Under the pieces are notes generated by a model. The model made no database searches and was not told the DNA's origin. It saw only the letters and a program-made list of their open reading frames with translations. A stretch of 64,000 bases of DNA from WHSV01 sp050694055 (lineage in GTDB: Bacteria > Actinomycetota > CADDZG01 > WHSQ01): contig JBOGWX010000112.1 in NCBI GenBank assembly GCA_050694055.1, forward strand, positions 1 through 64,000, written 5' to 3'. A program made the translations under genes and the position numbers. Positions within the stretch are counted from its first letter, which is position 1. The number at the start of each line of letters is the position of its first letter. Below are positions 26,559-34,982 of this stretch, one piece after another.

Positions 26559-27671
26559 TTACGGCAAGTACTGCATCGGGTCGGTCGGGCTCCCGTTGAC
26601 GCGGACCTCGAAGTGGAGGTGATCGCCGGTGCAGGAGCCGGTGCAACCCACGTTGCCGATGTGCTGGCCTTGCCTGACGGACCCGCCCGACACGGCGAGG
26701 CTCGACATGTGCGCGTAGAGGGTCGAGATGCCTCCACCGTGGTCGATCACGACCGAGGTCCCGTAGCCGGACATCGAACCCGCGCTGATGACCTGGCCGT
26801 CTTTGGAGGCGACGATCGGCTCGCCGGTGTAGCCGTCGATGTCGATGCCGGTGTGCATGCGGCCCCAGCGCGGACCGTAGCCCGAGGTCACGGAGTTGTT
26901 CAGCGGCCAGATGTACCCGGACACCGAAGGTCCACTGAGCGTTACGCCCGGAGGCGCCTGGGCCTGCAGAATCTTCGCCTTGAGCTCAGCGTTCTCGGCC
27001 AGCAGGTCGGCCTCGTGTGACTTGTCCTGCTGGAGCTTCTCGGACACCTGGGCCAGTTTGGAGTCGAGGGTCGCCTTGGTGTCGGCGAGCTGGTTCTGGA
27101 CCTTGGTCTGGCCGGCGAGGGCGGTGTCGAGCTCGTCGCGCTTGCCGAAGAGGATCCGGTTCGCGGCTTGGATCTCGGCCTTCAGCCGCGAGTAGTCGAT
27201 CAGCGCGCCGGTGTTCTTCTCTGCGGCGACGCCCAACATCTCGAGGCGATCGTTCAACTCGGAGATCGACGACGCATCCAGTAGCGCCTCGACCGTTTCG
27301 ACTCCGCCGTTCTTGTAGAGCTCGACCGCTTGTTCGGTCGCCTGGTCCTCGACCTCGTCGATCTCTTCCTGAGTGGCCGCAACCTCGGCCTCGGCGGTGC
27401 GGATCTCGGCCTGCACCTCGGCGATTCGAGCATCGAGTTTGTTGATCTCGATCTGGAGCCTGGTGATGTCTCGGTTGAGGAGATCGATCTCGCCCTCGAG
27501 CGATTGCTTCTCGGCGGCGTTGTGGTCGATGCGGTCCTGCAACTCGTCCAGTTCTTGGTCGTTTCTGTCGATCTGATCGTTCGGCCCGGCGAAAGAGGTA
27601 ACTGCCGGAACGACCAGGGTGAGTAAGAGAGTTCCAGCAAGCGCGACGCGTCGCAGCTTAACTTGGAGCAA
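26559..27671 (-). CDS. Secreted murein endopeptidase, coiled coil plus M23/LytM domain
   Basis: Protein of about 370 residues. A signal peptide (KLRRVALAGTLLLTLVVPAVTSFA) is followed by a long coiled coil at about residues 30-240 (heptads rich in Asp, Glu, Ile, Leu), then a LytM domain with zinc ligands HTGIDID and HLHFEV. The layout is that of EnvC/NlpD-like activators and of CwlO-type hydrolases that cut peptidoglycan cross-links. The TTG at 27671 has GAGGAG upstream. A 300-plus-base untranslated leader with paired segments lies before it. Confidence 0.9.
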   Translation of the reverse strand: MLQVKLRRVALAGTLLLTLVVPAVTSFAGPNDQIDRNDQELDELQDRIDHNAAEKQSLEGEIDLLNRDITRLQIEINKLDARIAEVQAEIRTAEAEVAATQEEIDEVEDQATEQAVELYKNGGVETVEALLDASSISELNDRLEMLGVAAEKNTGALIDYSRLKAEIQAANRILFGKRDELDTALAGQTKVQNQLADTKATLDSKLAQVSEKLQQDKSHEADLLAENAELKAKILQAQAPPGVTLSGPSVSGYIWPLNNSVTSGYGPRWGRMHTGIDIDGYTGEPIVASKDGQVISAGSMSGYGTSVVIDHGGGISTLYAHMSSLAVSGGSVRQGQHIGNVGCTGSCTGDHLHFEVRVNGSPTDPMQYLP

Positions 27672-28207
27672 ACCGTTCTCCTCTGCTCGGCAATCGGGTC
27701 CTGGAGTCCCGCGAAAGACCCCCGGCCGGCCTCTTTGAGTCCCCCGAGGCGGCCGCCCGGCATCCTGCCACACTCCCGGACTAGTAAGCAATTAGGAGCC
27801 CGGCGAAGGAACCGGTGAAGCTTGACGCTCGCACCCACGACCACGGCCACCAGTGCCTCGGTTCTTCTTCCCTGCTTGCTCTCCTTTATGCATCGGACAC
27901 AAACCAGACCGCGAAATCTTCGACAAGTACGCGAAGAAAGGTTGATTCGAGACCTTGTCAGCGTCGCCCGGGAGCAGATAACCTCCCTGCTGCACCCGTT
28001 GAGTCGTAAACCGGTTTCGGCCGGGAAGAAGGTTCGGCGGGTGCATTTTTTCATGCCCTCACCCCGGCCTCCCGGATTTGCTATCCTCTGGAGTGCTATA
28101 GGAGTGCGCCCGGGGTGTATTCAGAGTGTTTCCTCTACGGACCGGATGCTCGTGCCCCCGCGCCTCGGCTCTCGGAACTGTTAGGAAAAACGACTGGAGG
28201 AACACCT
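27672..28207. other. Divergent intergenic region between the M23 peptidase gene and sat
   Basis: About 536 bases without a credible gene. On the minus strand it should hold the long leader of the M23 gene, including the paired region 27970-28045. On the plus strand it holds the sat promoter, for which TATAGG at 28097-28102 is the best -10 but no good -35 is seen. GGAGGA at 28196-28201 is the sat ribosome site. Confidence 0.6.
27970..28045 (-). promoter_or_regulatory. Structured RNA leader of the M23 gene (unassigned, riboswitch-like)
   Basis: Minus-strand RNA would pair TGCACCCG (28045-28038) with CGGGTGCA (27998-27991). Enclosed in that 8-bp helix is CCGG-CCGAAA-CCGG (28024-28011), and next to it is GGGAG-N8-CTCCC (27987-27970). 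GCCGAACC near 28040 and the GCAGCAGGGA...CTCCCG arm recall the c-di-AMP (ydaO) riboswitch, which often controls cell-wall hydrolases, but the core GACAGCUAAC and GGGGUGAAUC elements are not found. I therefore leave the class open. Confidence 0.3.
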
Positions 28208-29389
28208 GTGCCCACTACTCTCAAGGACCTGGCCGGCTCGACCCCCCACGGCGGCGCGCTCGAGCTGCGCATGGCCGGCCCCGACGAGCTCGAGGCCCTG
28301 CGCTCCGAGGCCGAGGGGCTGCCCAGGATCGAGGCCAAGGCCCGCCGGGTTCTTTCGGACCTCGAGCTGCTGGCGGTCGGCGCAGTCAGCCCGAACCGTG
28401 GCTTCATGACCCAGGCCGACTACGTCTCGGTGGTCGAGGACATGAGGCTCGCGAACGGCCTGCCCTGGAGCCTGCCGATCACGCTCAGTGCCACCGACGA
28501 GGAAGCCGGTGCACTGAAGCCCGGACAGAGAGCCGCCATCGTCCACGAGGGACAGCCCGTCGCGCTCATCGACGTCGAGGACGTCTACGAGTACGACGCC
28601 GAGCGCGAGGCCGAGCTCACCTACCAGACCTCCGATCAAGCTCATCCCGGCGTCGCCTACCTCTTCGGTCAGGCGCCGCACTACGTGGGGGGCGAGGTCA
28701 CGGTTCTGACCAACGTCTTCGAGCACGAGTTCAGTGAGCACCGTCTTTCTCCGCAACAGCTGCGGGAGAAGATCGGCGAGCACGATTGGAAGACCGTCGT
28801 CGCCTTCCAGACGCGCAACCCTATTCACCGGGCACACGAGTACTTGACCAAGTGCGCGCTCGAGATCACCGACGGGCTCGTCATTCACCCGCTGGTCGGA
28901 GGCACCAAGGGCGACGACATTCCCGCCGATGTCCGCATGCAGTGCTACGGGGTGCTCATGAAGGATTACTACCCGCGCGACCGAGTCTTGTTGAGCGTCT
29001 TTCCCGCCGCTATGCGCTACGCCGGCCCGCGGGAGGCCATCTGGCACGCGCTGCTCCGCAAGAACTACGGCATGACACACTTCATCGTGGGACGAGACCA
29101 TGCGGGTGTCGGTGACTATTACGGGACCTACGAGGCTCAGGAGATGTTCGATCGCTTCGAGCCGGGCGAACTCGGAATCGAGCCGCTGAAGTTCGAGCAC
29201 TCCTTCTGGTGCAACAAGTGCGAGGGCATGGCCTCGGGCAAGACGTGCCCGCACACCAAAGAGGACCACGTCTTCCTCTCTGGAACGCAGGTGCGTCAGA
29301 TGCTGGCCGATGGTGTCGAGCCTCCCCAGGAGTTCTCTCGACCCGAGGTGGCGCGCATTCTCATCGACGCCGCCCAGAAGCAAGCGTAG
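28208..29389 (+). CDS. sat: Sulfate adenylyltransferase (ATP sulfurylase)
   Basis: Makes APS from ATP and sulfate. The 393-residue monofunctional enzyme has QTRNPIHRAHEYLTKCALE (the RNPxHxxH active-site motif), HPLVGGTKGDDIP, GRDHAGVGDYYG and a Cys/His cluster HSFWCNKCEGMASGKTCPH that probably binds zinc, as in the Sat/Met3 group rather than CysD/N. GTG 28208 has GGAGGA seven bases upstream; the open frame before it is untranslated leader. It heads an operon with a phosphatase-like gene and cysC (APS kinase). Confidence 0.96.
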   Translation: MPTTLKDLAGSTPHGGALELRMAGPDELEALRSEAEGLPRIEAKARRVLSDLELLAVGAVSPNRGFMTQADYVSVVEDMRLANGLPWSLPITLSATDEEAGALKPGQRAAIVHEGQPVALIDVEDVYEYDAEREAELTYQTSDQAHPGVAYLFGQAPHYVGGEVTVLTNVFEHEFSEHRLSPQQLREKIGEHDWKTVVAFQTRNPIHRAHEYLTKCALEITDGLVIHPLVGGTKGDDIPADVRMQCYGVLMKDYYPRDRVLLSVFPAAMRYAGPREAIWHALLRKNYGMTHFIVGRDHAGVGDYYGTYEAQEMFDRFEPGELGIEPLKFEHSFWCNKCEGMASGKTCPHTKEDHVFLSGTQVRQMLADGVEPPQEFSRPEVARILIDAAQKQA

Positions 29390-29404
29390 TTAGGAGCTCG
29401 GAAC

Positions 29405-30871
29405 ATGGGACTGTTTGACAAGCTGAGGAAGAAGAAGAAGGTCGAGGCAACCGGGCCCGCCCGTGCTGCGACCGGCGAGAAGCGCCAGAAGGTAATGGTC
29501 ATAGGGCTCGACTGCGCACCCCCGGAGCATGTCTTCGACGAGTACGCCGACGACATTCCGAATTTGACCAAGCTATGGCGCAACGGGCTCTATGGTCCGC
29601 TGGAGTCCATAACTCCACCGATCACGGTGCCCGCGTGGATGTGCATGATGACGTCGAAGGATCCGGGCACCCTCGGCATCTACGGGTTCCGAAACCGCAA
29701 GGACAACACTTACGACGGACTGAGCTTCGCCACTTCGTGGGCCATCAAAGAGCCGACCGTGTGGGATATCTTGAGCGAGGCTGGCAAGGAATCGATCATC
29801 ATGTCGGTGCCGCCGAGCTACCCGCCGAAGCCCCTCAAGGGAGTGCAGGTCGGATGCTTCCTCACTCCGAACGAGGACGCCGACTACACCTACCCCAAAG
29901 AGCTCAAAGACGAGCTGAAGGGTGCGGCCGGTGAATACATCTTCGACATTCGCAACTTTCGCACTGACAACACGCAGTACATCTTGGATGAGGCCTACAA
30001 GATGACCGAGTCCAAGTTCCGCAACGCAGATTGGTTGCTCGCGCACAAACCGTGGGACTTCTTCATGATGGTCGAGATGGGACCGGACCGTCTCAACCAC
30101 GGCATCTGGAGTTACATCGATCCCAACCACCCGCGCTTCGAGCCCGATAATCCCTACCGAGAGTCGCTGCGCGAGTACTACCGCTTCCTCGACGGCAAGA
30201 TCGGCGAGCTTCTCGAGCGCCACGCCGACGAGGACACGGCCGTGCTGGTCGTCAGCGATCACGGTGCCAAGGCAATGATCGGTGGCGTGTGTTTCAACGA
30301 GTGGCTGCACGACCAGGGTTACCTCGGTTTCACCGGCGACATACCGGGCGAGGTCACACCCCTGAACAAGATGGACATCGACTGGTCGACCACCAGAGCG
30401 TGGGGTGACGGTGGTTATTACGGGCGTCTCTTTTTGAACGTCGAAGGTCGTGAGCCGCAGGGGACCATCCCCAAGGCCGACTACCACGCGGTGCGCGACG
30501 AGCTGGTGGCCAAGATCGAGGCCATGGTGGACCACGAGGGCAATCCGCTGGGCAACAAGGCGCTCAAGCCGGAGGAGATATACGTCAGCAACAACGGCGT
30601 CGCGCCCGACCTCATCGTGATCTTCGGCGAGCTGCGCTGGAGGAGCGTGGGTTCTCTCGGGCACGGAAGCACGTACACCTTCGAAAACGACACCGGTCCC
30701 GACGAGGCCAACCACGCCGAGAAGGGCATCTTCATCATGCACAACGCGCCGGGTCAGAGCTCGGGCGCTAAGGACGGTCTGCACCTGTGGGACGTCCACT
30801 CAACGATCCTGGACATCTTCGACCTGAAGCCGGCACCCGGCGCGCTCGGAACGTCCGTCTTCCAGAAGTAA
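29405..30871 (+). CDS. Alkaline-phosphatase-superfamily nucleotide pyrophosphatase/phosphodiesterase
   Basis: Protein of 488 residues related to type I phosphodiesterases and AP-superfamily phosphatases. Metal-site markers: MVIGLDCAPPEHVFD (first Asp), SITPPITVPAWMCMMTSKDPG (Thr nucleophile region), VEMGPDRLNHGIW, VVSDHGAK and KGIFIMHNAPG. The N-terminus is lysine-rich (LRKKKKVE) without a signal peptide, so it is likely cytoplasmic. It sits between sat and cysC (15 and 31 bases away). That suggests a role on APS, PAPS or a by-product nucleotide; this is inference from position. Confidence 0.85.
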   Translation: MGLFDKLRKKKKVEATGPARAATGEKRQKVMVIGLDCAPPEHVFDEYADDIPNLTKLWRNGLYGPLESITPPITVPAWMCMMTSKDPGTLGIYGFRNRKDNTYDGLSFATSWAIKEPTVWDILSEAGKESIIMSVPPSYPPKPLKGVQVGCFLTPNEDADYTYPKELKDELKGAAGEYIFDIRNFRTDNTQYILDEAYKMTESKFRNADWLLAHKPWDFFMMVEMGPDRLNHGIWSYIDPNHPRFEPDNPYRESLREYYRFLDGKIGELLERHADEDTAVLVVSDHGAKAMIGGVCFNEWLHDQGYLGFTGDIPGEVTPLNKMDIDWSTTRAWGDGGYYGRLFLNVEGREPQGTIPKADYHAVRDELVAKIEAMVDHEGNPLGNKALKPEEIYVSNNGVAPDLIVIFGELRWRSVGSLGHGSTYTFENDTGPDEANHAEKGIFIMHNAPGQSSGAKDGLHLWDVHSTILDIFDLKPAPGALGTSVFQK

Positions 30872-30902
30872 TCAACACACACCAACCTTGAAAGGGGTTC
30901 AT

Positions 30903-31445
30903 GTGAAGCAAGTCGATAGAGATCGCGGCTGTGTCATCTGGTTCACGGGGTTGTCCGGCTCGGGCAAGACCACAATCGCCCATGTCCTCGAGGACAAGCT
31001 GGCCGCAGCGGACGTGCCCGTCGAGCTCCTTGACGGCGACGTCGTACGCGAGAATCTCTCGAAGGGACTCGGCTTCAGCAAGGAGGACCGCGACACGAAC
31101 ATCCGCCGCATCGCCTTTGTCGCGCACCTTCTGCAGCGCAACGGCGCCTTTGTGATTACCGCCGCCATCTCCCCCTATCGAGCGATTCGTGAGGAAGCAC
31201 GCGCGCTGTGCAAGGACTTTGTCGAGGTGTACGCGAATGCTCCGCTCGAGGTCTGCGAGGAGCGCGATGTCAAGGGTCTCTACGCCAAGGCGCGCGCAGG
31301 CGAGATCAAAGGCTTCACCGGAATCGACGATCCCTACGAGCCACCGTCCGGCCCCGAGGTCGAGGTGCGCACCGACCAGCTCAGGGTCGAGGAGTCAGCG
31401 CAGAAGGTCGTCGACAAGTTGATTGAGTCCGGCTACCTGAAGTAG
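30903..31445 (+). CDS. cysC: Adenylylsulfate kinase
   Basis: Phosphorylates APS to PAPS. The 180-residue protein has P-loop FTGLSGSGKTT at about residues 14-24, LDGDVVRENLSKGLGFSKEDRDTNIRR (APS-binding), ISPYRAIREEAR and the lid KGLYAKARAGEIKGFTGIDDPYE. GTG 30903 has AAAGGGG upstream. Together with sat it gives a full activated-sulfate route; no PAPS reductase is nearby, so the PAPS may feed sulfotransferases. Confidence 0.96.
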   Translation: MKQVDRDRGCVIWFTGLSGSGKTTIAHVLEDKLAAADVPVELLDGDVVRENLSKGLGFSKEDRDTNIRRIAFVAHLLQRNGAFVITAAISPYRAIREEARALCKDFVEVYANAPLEVCEERDVKGLYAKARAGEIKGFTGIDDPYEPPSGPEVEVRTDQLRVEESAQKVVDKLIESGYLK

Positions 31446-31453
31446 TCGCGGTC

Positions 31454-32344
31454 GTGATCGACCTTCACGCACATACGACCGTTTCGGACGGCGGGGACGA
31501 CCCGCGCGAGCTCGTTCGCAAGGCGGCTTCCGCCGGCCTGAACGCCATTGCGGTGACCGATCACGACAACGACGCGGGTTGCCCGGATGCCATCGACGAG
31601 GGAGCGAAGCTCGGGGTCGAGGTGATCGCGGGGGTCGAGATCTCCTGCGACGTCGAGGATCTCGGTGCGCGCGGCTTCACTCCCACCTCACGGCCGACCA
31701 TGCATCTGCTCGGCTACTTCATCCCGCGGGACGACAACCCGTTGTCCGAAGGGCTCGCCGGCCTCCAGTACCACCGTGCCAATCGCAACCGCATGATCGT
31801 CGAGCGGCTCAACGAGCTCGGCATCGGCGTCACCTTCGAAGAGGTCGAGGCCGAGGCGGGGGGGCCCGGGAGTCAGATCGGACGGCCGCACTTCGCGGCG
31901 GTCATGGTTCGTCACGGCGCGGTGCCCGACTACCAAACCGCGTTCGACGACTACTTGGCCAAGGGCGCCAGGGCCTACATCGGCCGCAGGCTGTATGGAC
32001 CGGTCGACGCCGTCGAGCTCATGGTGCGGTCGGGTGTCGTGCCCGTGCTTGCGCATCCGCTGACGATGAGCATCTCGTTGCATGAGATCGAGCGTTTTTG
32101 CGACGAGCTGATCGAGGCGGGACTGAAGGGGATCGAGGGCTACCACGGTGATTGGTCGCTCGAGGAGCAAGCTCCGCTGCGTGATCTCGCCGGGCGCAAG
32201 GGCCTGATCGCTTCGGGTGGCAGCGACTACCACGGCGACATGCGTCCCGATCGGAAGCTGCCGGGAGGAAAGTCCGGGGTTACGGTTCCGGAGGAAGTGC
32301 TGCATGAGCTGAGGGCCTCGGCAGCGGAGCTACAGAAAGGCTAG
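31454..32344 (+). CDS. PHP-domain phosphoesterase (nucleoside 3',5'-bisphosphate phosphatase type)
   Basis: Metal-dependent phosphoesterase of 296 residues. PHP motifs: MIDLHAHTTVSDG, VTDHDN, GVEIS, GRPHFA, VPVLAHP and GSDYHGD, which form the trinuclear site. Length and an inserted helical region after residue 90 match the YciV/TrpH group, whose characterised members remove the 3' phosphate from pAp or trim 5' ends of RNA. As the fourth gene of the sat-cysC operon (8 bases after cysC), hydrolysis of PAP released by PAPS-using enzymes is the likely job. Confidence 0.88.
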   Translation: MIDLHAHTTVSDGGDDPRELVRKAASAGLNAIAVTDHDNDAGCPDAIDEGAKLGVEVIAGVEISCDVEDLGARGFTPTSRPTMHLLGYFIPRDDNPLSEGLAGLQYHRANRNRMIVERLNELGIGVTFEEVEAEAGGPGSQIGRPHFAAVMVRHGAVPDYQTAFDDYLAKGARAYIGRRLYGPVDAVELMVRSGVVPVLAHPLTMSISLHEIERFCDELIEAGLKGIEGYHGDWSLEEQAPLRDLAGRKGLIASGGSDYHGDMRPDRKLPGGKSGVTVPEEVLHELRASAAELQKG

Positions 32345-32346
32345 CC

Positions 32347-32754
32347 ATGTTCGTCACGCGCGCCGGACGCCACGACAGGTCCGACCTGAAGGAGTTCATC
32401 GAGTCGCGGCGCGGCGGCGAGGTCGACCTCACCCAGGGCACCGCGATGATCGCGCGGGAGGGCTCCATCATCGGTTGTATCAGGCTCATCGAGCTCGACC
32501 CTCAAACGCTCGTGTACGACGACCTCTTCGTCGCCGAGAGCCACGACGACAATGTGGCGAAGCAATTGGTGCAGGCGGCGCTGAACAACAAAGGAGGGAC
32601 GGTCTACTCCTCGGTCGGTGAGGGCCAGATCGAGCTCTTGTCCAGCCTCGGTTTCTCGATTATCGATCGCTCGGACGCGCCGGAGCCTGTCGCCGCCTAC
32701 TGGAGCACGCACCCGGGCCCGGTCGAGGATGCCGTTCACCTGAAGGCTCGTTAG
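32347..32754 (+). CDS. GNAT-like acetyltransferase domain protein
   Basis: Protein of 135 residues with a compact GNAT-like pattern: ARHDRSDLKEFIESR, TAMIAREGSIIGCIRLIELDPQTLVYDDLFV, then VAKQLVQAALNNKGGTVYSSV and LLSSLGFSIIDRS. The classical acetyl-CoA loop (Q/RxxGxG/A) is replaced by DDNVAKQLV, so catalysis is doubtful. It follows the PHP gene after 2 bases and ends the sulfate-activation operon. Function unknown. Confidence 0.7.
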   Translation: MFVTRAGRHDRSDLKEFIESRRGGEVDLTQGTAMIAREGSIIGCIRLIELDPQTLVYDDLFVAESHDDNVAKQLVQAALNNKGGTVYSSVGEGQIELLSSLGFSIIDRSDAPEPVAAYWSTHPGPVEDAVHLKAR

Positions 32755-33145
32755 CCAGACCAGAACTAAACCCGGCGTCGAAGAGGGGAATCGCGTTCTC
32801 GCCAGGCTCAGGCCCACTTCAGCACTCTCGGGAGAAAAACCTTCGCTCAGCGAGGTCGAATCTCCTCAGAGTGATCTTCGGGCCCGATCCAACCAATGCT
32901 GGGAACGTCGCCCAGCTTTTCGTTCGAATCCTGAACGTTTGTCAGCGTTTCGTTCGTCACGGACCAATAGTCGGGCAACGTCGCGATCTTGAACCAATGG
33001 CTGAGCAACGTTCGGGAACTGCAGCGGGCTGACCGGCCCTACCCAATAACCATCCCCCCTTGATGCCGGGTTTGGTCGTCGCCGGCACGCTGTGCTAGTC
33101 TCTCTGCAACGCTGTAATTAAGTAATTGCGGGAAAGGAAGCGGCG
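32755..33145. other. Intergenic region with degenerate CCAAT-type repeats
   Basis: About 390 bases with no credible gene. It holds three imperfect copies of CCAAT(R)GYYGGG(C)AACGTCG starting at 32892, 32963 and 32993, and the pair TTTCGTTCG twice near 32918 and 32947. A promoter for the next gene lies at its end. The repeats are too irregular and few for CRISPR; they may be binding sites. Confidence 0.5.
33072..33101 (+). promoter_or_regulatory. Predicted promoter for the 33146 gene
   Basis: TTGGTC (33072-33077), 18-bp spacer, TAGTCT (33096-33101) with TGTGC just before the -10. Moderate match only. Confidence 0.4.
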
Positions 33146-33658
33146 ATGGACGACGAAAAGCTCCGGGGATGGTTTGCAGGGCGGATCCCCGACGACTGGT
33201 TCAGCGAGGGCCCGAAGGTCACGACCGATCGCGACGAGGTCCTGGTCACCGGCACACTCGGCCCCCCCAAACTCGACGACGACCTCTCGGACGAGGCCCG
33301 GTCGGCGGCCCTGCGGTCGCGGGTCGAGGGCTGGCGCGAGGACACCAGAGGCGCTCGTATGAAGATCGCACGCGAGGCCGAGCACCGCTGGGGGCGGAAG
33401 GTCTCCTGGGGGGCCACCATCGGGGACGAGACCTACCTCTTCACGACCGCAGGAGTCCCGGTGATGACGAGGCTCCGCATGACCGAGCGCAAGGTGCTGG
33501 ACACATTGATCGACTCGGGCGTCGCCCGCAGCCGCAGCGATGCCCTGGCGTGGTGCGTGCGCCTGGTCGGCTCCAAGCAGTCGGAATGGTTGGGCGAGTT
33601 GCGCGAGGCGCTCGTCGCGGTCGAGAAGGTGCGGTCGGAGGGACCCAACCCCACCTGA
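33146..33658 (+). CDS. Hypothetical protein with C-terminal ribbon-helix-helix-like segment
   Basis: Protein of 170 residues that I do not recognise by function. The N-terminal half is acidic and turn-rich (GWFAGRIPDDWFSEGPKVTTDRDEVLVTGTL). The C-terminal part, VMTRLRMTERKVLDTLIDSGVARSRSDALAWCVRLVG, has the strand-helix-helix spacing of CopG/RHH DNA-binding domains, followed by a helix LGELREALVAVEKVR. AAAGGAAG precedes the ATG. It is a single-gene unit with its own promoter, ending near a strong inverted repeat. DNA binding is a guess from pattern. Confidence 0.75.
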   Translation: MDDEKLRGWFAGRIPDDWFSEGPKVTTDRDEVLVTGTLGPPKLDDDLSDEARSAALRSRVEGWREDTRGARMKIAREAEHRWGRKVSWGATIGDETYLFTTAGVPVMTRLRMTERKVLDTLIDSGVARSRSDALAWCVRLVGSKQSEWLGELREALVAVEKVRSEGPNPT

Positions 33659-33728
33659 CGAGTTTCCTGCAGCCGCGCTCGACCGGGACCTGCAACCACG
33701 CGGATGTGGGGCCTGCGCGACTAACCTC

Positions 33729-33763
33729 GCTCGTTTTGTTCCGCATAGTGAGACAAAACGAGC
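33729..33763. terminator. Bidirectional terminator-like inverted repeat
   Basis: Perfect 11-bp arms GCTCGTTTTGT and ACAAAACGAGC around a 13-base loop, placed between two convergent genes (stops at 33658 and 33790). T runs inside the arms and TCTTTCC after it support termination. The TTCCGCATAGTG loop resembles some IclR-type operators, but there is no promoter here. Confidence 0.6.
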
Positions 33764-33789
33764 GATCTTTCCGCTAAGTCGCTTCGCTT

Positions 33790-34452
33790 TCAGGTCAGGT
33801 TCAGTGCCTGCCTCACGTCGTCCGACTTGAGCGAGTCCGCGACGAGGTGGGCATCGTCCAACCGAATTCCCTCGAACGAGGGAATCCCCACCACGAACAT
33901 GCCGGCCGCGCGCGCTGCGGTGACACCGTTGGGTGAGTCCTCCAGCGCGACGGTTCGCTCGGGACCGACTCTCAGGAGACGCGCCGCTTCCAAGTAGATG
34001 TCCGGCGCGGGCTTGGGGTGCCGGACCTCGTCTCCGCACACCACGACCTCGAACGAGTCGGTCAACGCGGCCGCGTGCAACGCCACCGTGATCAGTCGTC
34101 GCCACGAGTTGGTCGCGAGCGCGAGCGGCACGCGACCGCGCAGCTCGGCCACGAGGTCGGCCGCCCCCGGCATCGGCTCGGAGGCGCGCATCTCGGTTTC
34201 GACGAGCTCGAGCATCTCGTGGTTGATCTCGGCGGCCCGGCCGGGCTGCTCGAGCAACTCTTCGAGGATTACGCCGGTGACCTGTAGCGACGAGCCGAGC
34301 ATGCGGAGCTTGTGGTCGCGGCCGAAGGACTTGCCGTAGCGAGCGAAGAGAGTGGTCTCGGCGGTCGTCCAATGGGTTTCCGTGTCGAGAAGGAGCCCAT
34401 CGCAGTCGAAGATGACCGCCTCGACGGGGCGAGGTGGTGAAGGTTGGCGCAT
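33790..34452 (-). CDS. HAD-superfamily hydrolase (beta-phosphoglucomutase/phosphatase-like)
   Basis: Protein of 220 residues with all four HAD motifs: AVIFDCDGLLLDTE (nucleophile Asp), ALATNSWRR, a lysine in VRHPKPAPDIY and the acidic VALEDSPNGVTAA. The cap domain is helical and sits after motif I, as in PGMB/GPH and 2-deoxyglucose-6-phosphatase types. I chose ATG 34452 with AGGA upstream; ATG 34470 is possible and an even longer frame is unlikely. Substrate unknown; a sugar phosphate is the family norm. Confidence 0.88.
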   Translation of the reverse strand: MRQPSPPRPVEAVIFDCDGLLLDTETHWTTAETTLFARYGKSFGRDHKLRMLGSSLQVTGVILEELLEQPGRAAEINHEMLELVETEMRASEPMPGAADLVAELRGRVPLALATNSWRRLITVALHAAALTDSFEVVVCGDEVRHPKPAPDIYLEAARLLRVGPERTVALEDSPNGVTAARAAGMFVVGIPSFEGIRLDDAHLVADSLKSDDVRQALNLT

Positions 34453-34616
34453 GGGCCGCAATCCTGTCATGTCACGACGATAACGGCGGAACCTCGGACG
34501 CGGCCGTGCCGGCGAGCCCCTTCTGGCCGGCGATTCGGAGAAGTCTGGTAGGACTTGTATGAAGCGACTTGTTATGAACCGAGGCTTTTCGTACCCACCG
34601 ACGAAGGGCATGGACG

Positions 34617-34982
34617 TTGCGCTACAGGGCTCCCGACGAGATCAGCCCCTACGACGACTCGGGTGTCCCTCGCCCCGACGAGACCGAGTTCGATTCTCTC
34701 GAAGAGGTGGACGCGGTGGTTCGCACTCTTCGTAGAACCGGCATCCAGTACTCCCTGGCGATCGTGGCCTTGCTGATCGCGATGCCGCTTCTGGCACTCC
34801 TCGCACCGTGGTGGTACGCGCGCCCCGTATGGGGCGGTCTGACCCTCAACTTCATCGCGCTGGCCCTGCTGCTCAACCTCGCCTTCGTCGCCGCCGCGGA
34901 GGCATTCAACCGAGTCGCCAATCGCTCCGAGGATGAGATGCTCGGGCGACTCGACGACACGGCGAAGCGCGACGATGTCTGA
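34617..34982 (+). CDS. Small two-helix membrane protein, partner of SSS symporter
   Basis: Protein of 121 residues with two membrane helices (YSLAIVALLIAMPLLALLAPWWY and LTLNFIALALLLNLAFVAAAEAF) after an acidic N-terminus. Two-helix proteins of this size (DUF485/DUF4212-like) typically precede sodium:solute symporter genes and act as accessory subunits. TTG 34617 has AAGGGC seven bases upstream. It overlaps the next gene by 8 bases. It lacks the clear DUF4212 sequence of its counterpart at 39471, so the family name stays open. Confidence 0.78.
   Translation: MRYRAPDEISPYDDSGVPRPDETEFDSLEEVDAVVRTLRRTGIQYSLAIVALLIAMPLLALLAPWWYARPVWGGLTLNFIALALLLNLAFVAAAEAFNRVANRSEDEMLGRLDDTAKRDDV

Noticed and set aside
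27672..28080. Firm call of a ydaO (c-di-AMP) riboswitch
   Set aside because: Hairpin layout is suggestive, but core sequences such as GACAGCUAAC and GGGGUGAAUC are not present; left as an unassigned structured leader.
32892..33060. CRISPR-like array
   Set aside because: Only three imperfect repeats with unequal spacing (71 and 30 bases) and no cas genes.
33729..33763. IclR-type operator
   Set aside because: The TTCCGCATAGTG centre looks similar, but the site is between two convergent stops with no promoter; termination is the simpler explanation.
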